49,898 bases of DNA from JBBQVS01 sp038211295 (GTDB lineage: Bacteria; Chloroflexota; Ktedonobacteria; Ktedonobacterales; Ktedonobacteraceae). The notes beneath the pieces are model-generated. The model made no database searches. It was not told the origin of the DNA and saw nothing but the letters and a program-made list of their open reading frames with translations. This document shows positions 33,269-40,518 of the stretch, in pieces; the stretch's first letter is position 1, and each line of letters begins with the position of its first letter. A program made the position numbers and the translations under genes. The stretch covers positions 1-49,898 of the forward strand of contig JBBQVS010000021.1 in the NCBI GenBank assembly GCA_038211295.1, in the 5' to 3' direction.

Positions 33269-33688
33269 TTAGAAGGGAACCGTATTTCCCTCTGCGTCTA
33301 GGCGTTCCTGGTACGCCTGCCAGGTTGCACGATCCCAGATTTCAAAGTGATCGCGTACCCCGACAATCGTTGTTTCACTTGTCAGATGGGCGTAGGTTCG
33401 CAGTTTTGCGGGTATCACCATGCGGCCCTGCGCGTCTAAATCTACCTCAGTTGCACTTGGATAGATACGCCGCTCGAAGTCGCGCAGTTCCTCACTTGAC
33501 TTGCCCTCCACCAACTCGTTCGACTTTTCTTCCCAGCGATCAAACAGATATACCGCAAGGCATGTTCCCATTCCTTTGCTTAAAACCGCCCCCTTACTCG
33601 CTTGTATCTGTTGCCGATACTTCGCGGGAACCGCAAGTCGTGCTTTGGTATCGATTGTGTGTTCGTACTCGCCAAGAAACATTGCCAT
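33269..33688 (-). CDS. mraZ: Transcriptional regulator MraZ
   Basis: A 139-aa protein with two SpoVT/AbrB-like domains. The canonical start MFLGEYEHTIDTKARLAVPA is near the N-terminus, and the second repeat contains EVDLDAQGRMVIPAKLR. MraZ binds repeats in front of its own gene and controls the dcw cluster. The start was set to ATG 33688; ATG 33682 is equally possible, and the 12 codons upstream in the open frame lack the family pattern. Three 10-bp-spaced TGGG-type repeats lie about 42-66 nt upstream. Confidence 0.92.
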   Translation of the reverse strand: MAMFLGEYEHTIDTKARLAVPAKYRQQIQASKGAVLSKGMGTCLAVYLFDRWEEKSNELVEGKSSEELRDFERRIYPSATEVDLDAQGRMVIPAKLRTYAHLTSETTIVGVRDHFEIWDRATWQAYQERLDAEGNTVPF

Positions 33689-33729
33689 ATCTTCTTTTCT
33701 CGTTCGTAACTGCGGATCGCCCAACCATC

Positions 33730-33764
33730 AACCATTTCTCCCCACTTCTCCCCACTTCATTGTA
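33730..33764 (-). promoter_or_regulatory. mraZ: dcw promoter with MraZ-binding repeats
   Basis: On the minus strand, TACAAT (33764-33759), preceded by TGG as an extended -10, is followed by TGGGG (33754-33750), TGGGG (33744-33740) and TGGTT (33734-33730), spaced exactly 10 bp. This matches the TGGGN-N5 repeat operator described for MraZ; the third copy is degenerate. No good -35 is visible. Confidence 0.65.
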
Positions 33765-33793
33765 CCACTAGTTGTGGGTTTAAGGAAAGGGGG

Positions 33794-33840
33794 TTATCCA
33801 CCAATTTTAGTGTACCTCGTGGATAACTTGTGGATAACTT
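33794..33840. promoter_or_regulatory. Cluster of DnaA-box-like sequences
   Basis: TTATCCACC (33794-33802), CGTGGATAA (33818-33826) and TGTGGATAA (33829-33837, exact complement of TTATCCACA). The last two lie in an 11-bp tandem repeat, GTGGATAACTT twice. The rest of the 297-nt gap to 33986 is A+T-rich, with a small hairpin (CGACAA/TTGTCG) near 33930. Confidence 0.5.
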
Positions 33841-33985
33841 GTGTAAAATGCGGAAAGTCATTGTGTCTATAGAATAATGTGACTTTTTTATATGTCTATC
33901 GTCTAATCGCACTGAGTATATCGACAATAGTATATTTGTCGAATGCAAAGAAAAAAATCATCTATGGAGAGAAGAGAACAGACTT

Positions 33986-34432
33986 ATGCTTACAATGGTA
34001 CCCTATAAAAAGAGATATGCCATGTATAATCCAATCAGCATGATGAAGGGTGTTAGCCCGGAACTGCAACAGAGGTTTTCAACCGTTGGTATCAAATACA
34101 CGCAGCAGCTTTTGGAGCATGGGAAAACTGCCGAACAACGTGAGGAACTTGTCGAGCAGCTGGATATTTCCACAAAGGCACTCGCGGAACTGGTTGGACG
34201 TGCCGACATGATGCGCCTGCGTGGTATTGGCGGCGATCTCTCACTGCTGCTCAAAGAGGCGGGGGTATTGAGTTGTCGCGCATTATGCGAGCAACACGTC
34301 GAGCGACTGCACAAGCGGCTTGGTGAACTACACATCGGGCAGCGCATCGCCTATCATGCACCATCACGAGCACAAGTGCGCTCCTGGGTCAATGAGGCCC
34401 GTCAACTCGCCGAGACCTCGCCGGAACTGTAA
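33986..34432 (+). CDS. DUF4332-like helix-hairpin-helix protein
   Basis: A 148-aa soluble protein. The region YNPISMMKGVSPELQQRFST, then VGIKYTQQLLEHG, and later MRLRGIGGDLSLLLKEAGV with a C-terminal helical tail look like DUF4332: two tandem helix-hairpin-helix units that may bind nucleic acid non-specifically. The function is unknown. GGAGAGAAGAG lies upstream of ATG 33986; the internal ATG 34022, at the start of the conserved part, is an alternative. Divergent from dcw, convergent with the DUF488-partner gene. Confidence 0.65.
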   Translation: MLTMVPYKKRYAMYNPISMMKGVSPELQQRFSTVGIKYTQQLLEHGKTAEQREELVEQLDISTKALAELVGRADMMRLRGIGGDLSLLLKEAGVLSCRALCEQHVERLHKRLGELHIGQRIAYHAPSRAQVRSWVNEARQLAETSPEL

Positions 34433-34447
34433 CATGTGTCCACGCTA

Positions 34448-34497
34448 AATAGCTCCCGCAAGGATGTGTAGTCGCCCACCATCCTGCGAGAGCTATT
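34448..34497. terminator. Bidirectional hairpin
   Basis: AATAGCTC (34448-34455) pairs with GAGCTATT (34490-34497); inside, CGCAAGGATG pairs with CATCCTGCG with one bulge. It lies between the convergent DUF4332 and unknown-protein genes. Confidence 0.6.
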
Positions 34498-34508
34498 CTT
34501 ATGTGAGG

Positions 34509-35354
34509 TTAAAACATCGTAATCTGGTGGAATTCCGCTTTTGCAGGATAAAAAATCCCTATGATTATGAATGGACTAATAGAGTAATGAAACTGAAGAG
34601 TTGTACCCATGAAGAAATACAACTCTTTTTGTGACAGGAATTCCTCTTCGTATTTTTTTCGTACCAGTTTATTAGCGGCCTCTTCATCTCTTTCAGTCTT
34701 ATAGTAAGACCGCCAATACAGTGCTCCCAACTCCCAATCCTCTATCATAAGCTTTCTTGGCTTTGTATCTCCCTCGCTCAGAAACTTGTAGGAATACTTA
34801 TAGGGTAGTTTGGGAATAACTTTGCGCTCTTTCCCCTGACCCTGTTCATCGAGGTCAAACAAATTGTATTGTTTCAACTGGTCACGCCATCCTTGCTTCC
34901 ACTCACGTTCGTCAGGCTCAATTACAAGACCAATAATTTCTTTTGGTTTAAGAGTACCTAACGATTTTTTTTCGTCCGATTTTGCTAGTTTGATTAGATC
35001 AGTCAATGACGTAAACACTTCTTTGCAAACATACGATTTACGTTGCGCCCAATTTTCCTCTGTACCTATTTTTTTCGTTACCTTGATGATTTCATCCACA
35101 CCTCTCTGGGGACGATAGCTTTCTGGCCTGAAATCTGATAAATTGCGTGTCAAGTTAAGTTCGATCCAACAATATTTGTTGTACTGGTTATCGTATGACA
35201 ATGCTCTGAAAGGTATTGGATATATACGCACCCATTTACCATTCTCTAATAAACCAGCAGTACACACTAATTCATCGTATTTGCTAGAAGGGAGGGGATA
35301 CGTTTTGACAGTAACAAGAACACGCGCATTTGGCATATCCTTAACAAGAGACAT
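34509..35354 (-). CDS. Unknown conserved protein paired with DUF488
   Basis: A 281-aa soluble protein that I cannot assign to a named family. It begins with a conserved-looking block, VLVTVKTYPLPSSKYDELVC and GKWVRIYPIPFRAL, which I associate with proteins encoded beside DUF488 genes; that association is from memory. The rest is Lys/Glu-rich, with several Trp and Tyr. GGAGGAG precedes ATG 35354. It lies 20 nt after the DUF488 gene, so the two are surely one operon. Its base composition and codon use are more A+T-rich than the neighbours, suggesting acquisition. No catalytic motif is obvious. Confidence 0.65.
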   Translation of the reverse strand: MSLVKDMPNARVLVTVKTYPLPSSKYDELVCTAGLLENGKWVRIYPIPFRALSYDNQYNKYCWIELNLTRNLSDFRPESYRPQRGVDEIIKVTKKIGTEENWAQRKSYVCKEVFTSLTDLIKLAKSDEKKSLGTLKPKEIIGLVIEPDEREWKQGWRDQLKQYNLFDLDEQGQGKERKVIPKLPYKYSYKFLSEGDTKPRKLMIEDWELGALYWRSYYKTERDEEAANKLVRKKYEEEFLSQKELYFFMGTTLQFHYSISPFIIIGIFYPAKAEFHQITMF

Positions 35355-35374
35355 GCAACTCCTCCTACCTATAA

Positions 35375-36304
35375 CTAGTCTCCCACTACAGATGAATGAA
35401 GCAAGTGTTTTGAAGGTACGTGAACGGTGTTCGTACTAGTAGTATACATGAAAGACGTGTTGCATGTACAGGTTTTGTCAAGATGAAATACAGGCAAAGC
35501 GAATGCTACATCTTTTTCTAAACAGTCTGTGATTTCGTGACGGTGACAGGAGTGCGCGTCAGCTTCAAAGCAGGTAAGCACAACTCGCCGTTGAGCATTG
35601 GCTACTGCTTTCAGTTGCTCAAGCGACGCTACTTGTTCTGGCAAAATATGTTCACGGTAGTAGTCGAACAATGCTCGATATGCTCCTGGACTATCCAACT
35701 TCTGCCGTAGTGATGAAGAAATTCCAAGCTCAGGCAAATGAAAATAAGCAATATTTACACGTGCGAGATAGTTGCTGAACCGCGTTTTAGAAAAGCCATA
35801 CTTCATCGAAAGCGGATTTTTGCGTACATCTATCAGAGCGTTTATATTGTTGATGAGCAAAATATTGATATAAGCATCAATTGATAGACCTTCGTAGCCA
35901 AGCGTAAACAACGTCGGCGTTGTATCTTTACGTTCTCTCTGGCAGATATCTTGATACGCTGAATACATCTCTCGTGTGAGCGATTCACTCCATGACTTCC
36001 CTTCGACCTCTTGCATCATAGTACATAAAATGGTTGCATCCGTCTTATGGAGTTGAGGCAAAAATGGTTGTTGCACATTCAAGCAATAATTTTCTTGCTC
36101 AGCAAGAAGGTCTAACGCTGTTAGCCGTGCCTTATCTTGAAACAACAGAAAACTCTGCGGGCCAGCAGGTGTGGGAAAAAAGTCGTAATAATTTTTCCCT
36201 CTACGCCTACAAAACAAAAAGAGCAGCTTTTCACAATCGCTCTGCGAAAGCGAGCCACCAGATATTTCGAGGAGAGCAAGCACTATTTTTCGACGATAAA
36301 ACAT
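35375..36304 (-). CDS. DUF488 protein with extra N-terminal domain
   Basis: A 309-aa protein. The C-terminal part (about 131-262) is DUF488: LFTLGYEGLSIDAYI, then LIDVRKNPLSMKYGFSK, and the Cys/His motif CFEADAHSCHRHEI (C245, C253, H254, H256). The N-terminal part (1-120, with CEKLLFLFCRRRG and YYDFFPTPAGPQSF) is a separate helical domain recalling the SocA/Panacea (DUF4065) pattern, often seen in toxin-antitoxin contexts. An AAGGA site precedes ATG 36304. It is A+T-rich like its partner gene downstream. The activity is unknown; an accessory or defence-type role is speculation. Confidence 0.75.
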   Translation of the reverse strand: MFYRRKIVLALLEISGGSLSQSDCEKLLFLFCRRRGKNYYDFFPTPAGPQSFLLFQDKARLTALDLLAEQENYCLNVQQPFLPQLHKTDATILCTMMQEVEGKSWSESLTREMYSAYQDICQRERKDTTPTLFTLGYEGLSIDAYINILLINNINALIDVRKNPLSMKYGFSKTRFSNYLARVNIAYFHLPELGISSSLRQKLDSPGAYRALFDYYREHILPEQVASLEQLKAVANAQRRVVLTCFEADAHSCHRHEITDCLEKDVAFALPVFHLDKTCTCNTSFMYTTSTNTVHVPSKHLLHSSVVGD

Positions 36305-36486
36305 AAAATTGTCCTTCTATACATATTCCTAAGCATAAGACGTTTGGCGGTTCGGTTTGGTACAATTTACGCAAAGACACATCGTGATACAGGCCATTTG
36401 ACACTCCCCCGCGTGAAAACATACAATCAATCTGTACCTACTCGACTCCAGCAACGCAACTACAACCAGCAAAGGACATCCCTATC

Positions 36487-37530
36487 ATGCAACAAGCACC
36501 ATCAGAGCGACCTAAACGACCCGAAGAACCGTTACCAGAAACGCGTGAGGTAGCTTCTGGCATCTGGAAAATGGTGGTGCCAATTCCATTTCCGCTTCGC
36601 ACGGTCAATATTTACGCGCTAGTGGGGCAAGATGGAAGCTGGGCCATTGTCGATACAGGGATGGGAACGCCTGATGCACGCGCGGCTTTCGCGAACGGCC
36701 TGCAACGCGCTGGATTGAGTATCGACAGGTTACAGGCGATTGTCCTGACACATCATCACCCCGACCATATCGGCCTTTCGGGCGAGTTGCATGAGCAAAG
36801 TGGAGCAAAGGTCTACATGCACCCGGTTGATGAGGCCAGCGTACAACTTATCTGGGCGGGTACAATGCCCGAACGCTTTGGGTATGTCTCTGGCTTCTTC
36901 ACCAAACACGGGCTGCGCCAGACCTCGCTCTGGCTCAACAATGTCGACCGCGAGGTATCTCGACGCATTCTCAGCGTGCCGCCACATGAGGCGTTTACAC
37001 TTGTCGAAGACGACGAGTATCTTAATCTCGCGGGCGAACGTTATCGCGTTATCTGGACGCCCGGACATGCTGATGGTCAAGTCTGCCTTTTCCGCGAACG
37101 CGATGGTGTGTTTCTAGCCGCCGACCACGTTTTGCCGCGCATCACGCCAAATATCGGCCTGTATTCTGAACATGACCGCCCTAACCCCCTCGGCGATTAT
37201 CTTGCGTCGCTGGACAAGGTCTCTGAACTACCCGCGACCAGCATCTTACCCGGACATAGCGAACCGTTCGTTGGCCTCAAAGAACGCACACAGGAAATTA
37301 CTGAACACCACTATGACCGCGAAAATCAACTGCTGGCAATGGTTGAGACGCGTCCGCAACACGCCTACGACCTCACACTACAACTATTTCGGAATCGGCA
37401 TCTTGACAGTGACGAGATGCAGCGTATGGCTGTCGCGGAAGTACTGGCACACCTCGAACACATGCGTTACAATGGGCGTGTAGCGCAGCAATACAACGAC
37501 GATGGCACCATTTTGTACAGGAAAATATAA
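36487..37530 (+). CDS. Metallo-beta-lactamase-fold hydrolase
   Basis: A 347-aa cytosolic protein with the MBL metal motif H89-H-H91-P-D93-H94 (LTHHHPDHIGLS). Further His/Asp ligands lie in TPGHADGQVCLF, ADHVLP and LPGHSEPF. A C-terminal helical extension (about 270-347) resembles the winged-helix tail of LACTB2-like enzymes. Substrates in this group include thioesters, lactones and RNA; it cannot be named here. AAAGGA lies about 12 nt before ATG 36487. An extended -10 (TGGTACAAT, about 36356-36364) may be its promoter. Confidence 0.85.
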   Translation: MQQAPSERPKRPEEPLPETREVASGIWKMVVPIPFPLRTVNIYALVGQDGSWAIVDTGMGTPDARAAFANGLQRAGLSIDRLQAIVLTHHHPDHIGLSGELHEQSGAKVYMHPVDEASVQLIWAGTMPERFGYVSGFFTKHGLRQTSLWLNNVDREVSRRILSVPPHEAFTLVEDDEYLNLAGERYRVIWTPGHADGQVCLFRERDGVFLAADHVLPRITPNIGLYSEHDRPNPLGDYLASLDKVSELPATSILPGHSEPFVGLKERTQEITEHHYDRENQLLAMVETRPQHAYDLTLQLFRNRHLDSDEMQRMAVAEVLAHLEHMRYNGRVAQQYNDDGTILYRKI

Positions 37531-37541
37531 AAACGAGTTGC

Positions 37542-37675
37542 CATATATAGGCATAGGCACAAGGGAACATGACGGGGGCAAGCCCCGTCATGCTTCCTTG
37601 CTTCGCTACACCCTCTTACCTCGCTACACACTCTCGCCCTCAATCTGCTCTCTTGCCCCCGTCATCCTATATATG
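37542..37675. repeat. Nested, mutually exclusive hairpins before hup
   Basis: A local hairpin ATGACGGGG/CCCCGTCAT (37569-37592) can end MBL transcription. Its left arm, extended as ATGACGGGGGCAAG (37569-37582), is also complementary to CTTGCCCCCGTCAT (37652-37665). CATATATAGG (37542-37551) pairs with CCTATATATG (37666-37675). The two folds cannot coexist. Confidence 0.6.
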
Positions 37676-37682
37676 CTATACT
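37653..37682 (+). promoter_or_regulatory. Promoter of hup
   Basis: TTGCCC (37653-37658), 18-nt spacer, TATACT (37677-37682). The -35 lies inside the right arm of the nested inverted repeat. Confidence 0.55.
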
Positions 37683-37785
37683 CCTAGCGGCAGTGAGGTT
37701 GTGATGCCGCTCCACAGGCCCGACAATACTCTATTGGGGCAGTGCGAGCGACGCGTGTCAGCGTTGTAAGGAGGATATTGAACCT

Positions 37786-38106
37786 ATGGCTGAAGAGAAA
37801 CCCGAATCCGTATCCGCGTCAAACACCATTGGACGACAAGACCTGGTAAAACGCATTGCCAAGCAAGCGAACTTGACTCAAAAACAGGCGGCTGACGTAC
37901 TGGAAGTAACCCTCGACTCCATCCGCGAAGCTCTACAGGAGGGCAATGAAGTCCAGTTAATCGGCTTTGGCTCCTTTAAGGTGCGTCAGAGCGCAGCCCG
38001 TAAAGGGGTAAACCCACGGAACCGCGAAACCATTGAAGTACCCGCGAAAGACCGCGTGCGCTTCACCCCTGGAAAAGCACTTTCGGACGCAATTACTAAA
38101 AAGTAG
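37786..38106 (+). CDS. hup: HU-family nucleoid protein
   Basis: A 106-aa DNA-bending protein. After a 15-residue acidic/Ser-rich extension comes the HU core: RQDLVKRIAKQANLTQKQA, then VQLIGFGSFKVRQSAARKG, the arm tip NPRNRETIEVPAKDRVRFTPGKAL and a C-terminal KK. The usual length is about 90 aa, so the N-terminal extension is the only oddity. AAGGAGG precedes ATG 37786. It is monocistronic, with terminator 38165-38209. Confidence 0.95.
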   Translation: MAEEKPESVSASNTIGRQDLVKRIAKQANLTQKQAADVLEVTLDSIREALQEGNEVQLIGFGSFKVRQSAARKGVNPRNRETIEVPAKDRVRFTPGKALSDAITKK

Positions 38107-38415
38107 TTTTATTGTTCGCTCACTGCCATCATGACACACAACGTCTCTATGGAAGAGACAGCGGGACGCGCCGACGCAACAGTACAAAATGAAGTTGCAT
38201 CGGCGCGTCTTACTATTTTTCCTATGAAACCGCCAATATCCCCTATAGCATAGTGCTTGAGAATAAGGTAAAATATAAGTGACTGAAAAGAGACACAAAG
38301 TGGTGTAACAGGAAGGCTTCATCATATACAAAGCAGTATAGTAGGGAAGAGAAGTTTTGCAGACAAAAATGCACATTCATTGATCATTCTATTTGATACA
38401 AGATAAGGGGGGCCT
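38107..38415. other. Intergenic region between hup and the E1 alpha gene
   Basis: 309 nt without a gene. It holds the hup terminator and, further on, A+T-rich sequence with -10-like TAAAAT near 38270 and TATAAG just after, but no convincing -35. The RBS of the next gene is AAGGGGGG (about 38404-38411). Confidence 0.5.
38165..38209 (+). terminator. Intrinsic terminator after hup
   Basis: GACGCGCCGA and TCGGCGCGTC are perfect arms, extended inward by CGCAAC/GTTGCA with one mismatch, and are followed by TTACTATTTTT. Confidence 0.8.
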
Positions 38416-39435
38416 ATGGCGATCAGTAATGCGAAGCTGGCGGGATTGACACGCACACAGCTTCTGGAGATGCACTACAAAATGGCACTCTTACGACGCT
38501 TTGAAGAGAAGAGCGCGGAAGAATATACACGCGGCAAAATTGGTGGCTTTATGCACCTCTACATTGGGCAAGAAGCAATCGGCGTTGGTAGCATCGCAAC
38601 GCTTCGTCCTGATGACAAGATTCTCTGTAGTTACCGCGAGCACGGACACGCGATTGTGAAAGGGATGAATCCACGCGTGGTCATGGCGGAACTCTTCGGC
38701 AAAATCACGGGTTGCAGCAAAGGTAAAGGTGGCTCCATGCACATGTGGAGCAACGAACTCGGCATTTATGGTGGCAACGGCATTGTCGCGGCACAGCTTC
38801 CAATCGCGGCGGGCGTCGCGTTCGCGGCCCAGTATCAGGGACAGGATACCGTCGCGGTCTGCTTCTTTGGCGATGGCGCGGTTGATGAGGGCGCGTTCCA
38901 CGAAGCTCTGAACCTCGCGGCACTCTGGAAGTTGCCAGTCGTCTACATCTGTGAAAACAACCAATACTCAATGGGCATGGCAGTCGAAAAAGCTTGGTCA
39001 ATCAGCAACCTGTTACCGCGCGCCGCCGCCTATGGTATTCCTGGTGAGCAAGTTGATGGTATGAACGTGCTGGCAGTTCACGAGGCAACCGCGCGAGCCG
39101 TTGAACACGCACGCAGTGGGCAAGGGCCAAGCCTGTTAGAAATCAAAACATATCGCTTCCGAGGCCATTCTATGACCGACCCGGCCTATTATCGTACTCG
39201 CGAGGAAGAGCATAGCTGGCGCACGACCCGCGACCCCATTGGTATCTTCGAGAAATTGCTGCTTGACAACGGGCTGGCAACACAGGCCGAGTTTGACGCC
39301 AACGACGAAAAAGCGACGCAACAGTCAGAAGATGCCGCAGAGTTTGCCGAGAATAGCGCAGACCCATCGCTGGAAGAGTTATACACGGATATTCTGGTCG
39401 ATAACTCTACCGCCATTGCTCATCGACACAAGTAA
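38416..39435 (+). CDS. pdhA: Pyruvate (or acetoin) dehydrogenase E1 component, alpha subunit
   Basis: A 339-aa thiamine-diphosphate enzyme subunit. The ThDP motif spans GDGAVDEGAFHEALN (152-166) to ENNQYSMGM (180-188), and KGKGGSMHM (102-110) is typical of E1 alpha. With E1 beta and E2 it would form a 2-oxo-acid dehydrogenase making acetyl-CoA. Pyruvate and acetoin enzymes are hard to tell apart by sequence. It is the first gene of an E1a-E1b-E2 operon without an E3 gene in view, so dihydrolipoamide dehydrogenase must be supplied from elsewhere. Confidence 0.9.
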   Translation: MAISNAKLAGLTRTQLLEMHYKMALLRRFEEKSAEEYTRGKIGGFMHLYIGQEAIGVGSIATLRPDDKILCSYREHGHAIVKGMNPRVVMAELFGKITGCSKGKGGSMHMWSNELGIYGGNGIVAAQLPIAAGVAFAAQYQGQDTVAVCFFGDGAVDEGAFHEALNLAALWKLPVVYICENNQYSMGMAVEKAWSISNLLPRAAAYGIPGEQVDGMNVLAVHEATARAVEHARSGQGPSLLEIKTYRFRGHSMTDPAYYRTREEEHSWRTTRDPIGIFEKLLLDNGLATQAEFDANDEKATQQSEDAAEFAENSADPSLEELYTDILVDNSTAIAHRHK

Positions 39436-39485
39436 AAATGACTCTTTCAAGCACACGTCCTTGAGAGCAGAAAGAAATAGAGATC

Positions 39486-40484
39486 ATGCGTACAATAACG
39501 TATCGCGACGCGTTACGCGAGGCTATCCGCGAGGAGATGAAGCGCGACGAGCGTGTGTTTATCCTGGGCGAGGATATCGCGGGCTATGGTGGCACCTATG
39601 CTGTCACCAAAGGCTTATTTGAAGAGTTCGGCGAGAAGCGTGTGCGTGACACACCACTCGCGGAAGAGGTCATTACGGGTGCCGCGATTGGCGCGGCACT
39701 GGGCGGCTTGCGTCCAATTCTGGAAATCATGACTGTGAATTTCAGTTTACTTGCCAGCGATATGCTCATCAATAACGCCGCTAAGTTTCGCTATATGTTC
39801 GGCGGTCAACCGGCCCTGCCCTTCGTGGTGCGAATGCCCGGCGGCGGTGGCGCACAGCGTGGCGCACAACACTCACAGATGCTTGAAACCTTCTATGCCC
39901 ATATCCCCGGCCTGAAAGTTGTCATGCCCGCTACGCCCTACGACGCTAAGGGAATGCTCAAGTCGGCGGTGCGCGACCCCGATCCAGTGCTGTTCATCGA
40001 ACACGAGCTACTCTACAATGTCAAAGGCGAAGTGCCAGATGAGGATGTCGAGTACACCATTCCACTCAACGAGGCCGATATCAAACGTGTTGGACACGAT
40101 GTAACCATCATCACGTTCTCTCGTATGCTACACGTCACATTACAGGCGGCGGAAGACCTAGCAAAAGAAGGCATTGAGGCCGAGGTGCTTGACCTACGCA
40201 GCATTCGCCCCATCGATATCGACCTGATTATTGAGTCTGTAAAGAAGACCAACCGCGTCGTGATTGCCGAAGAGGGCTGGAAATACTACGGCACAGGGCA
40301 GGGGTTAGCCGCGCTGATCTACGAGCACGCCTTTGATTATATGGATGCTCCTATTCAACATGTCACTGGCGCAGATGTGCCGATGCCATACTCGAAAGTG
40401 CTGGAACGCGCCGCGCTTCCCAAAAAGACCGACGTTATTAACGCGGTGAAGGCCATCGTACCCGCAGCAGTCGCACATCGGTAG
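39486..40484 (+). CDS. pdhB: Pyruvate (or acetoin) dehydrogenase E1 component, beta subunit
   Basis: A 332-aa partner of E1 alpha. It begins ITYRDALREAIREEMKRDE, then GEDIAGYGGTYAVTKGL and TPLAEEVITGAAIGAALGG. The transketolase C-terminal domain carries DLRSIRPIDIDLI. GGGGAQRGAQHSQMLE is the region that binds ThDP with E1 alpha. A weak AGAAAG site lies before ATG 39486. It follows E1 alpha by 50 nt. Confidence 0.92.
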   Translation: MRTITYRDALREAIREEMKRDERVFILGEDIAGYGGTYAVTKGLFEEFGEKRVRDTPLAEEVITGAAIGAALGGLRPILEIMTVNFSLLASDMLINNAAKFRYMFGGQPALPFVVRMPGGGGAQRGAQHSQMLETFYAHIPGLKVVMPATPYDAKGMLKSAVRDPDPVLFIEHELLYNVKGEVPDEDVEYTIPLNEADIKRVGHDVTIITFSRMLHVTLQAAEDLAKEGIEAEVLDLRSIRPIDIDLIIESVKKTNRVVIAEEGWKYYGTGQGLAALIYEHAFDYMDAPIQHVTGADVPMPYSKVLERAALPKKTDVINAVKAIVPAAVAHR

Positions 40485-40518
40485 ACAATTCGAGCGAGAT
40501 ATAGAGCAGGTAAAAGAG

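Noticed and set aside
33163..33771. 202-aa plus-strand reading frame over mraZ
   Set aside because: Antisense to a clear mraZ, and includes its promoter; low-complexity product.
33794..33985. Chromosomal origin (oriC)
   Set aside because: DnaA-box-like 9-mers and A+T-rich DNA are present, but there are only three boxes and no dnaA, dnaN or gyrase genes nearby. Kept only as a possible DnaA regulatory site.
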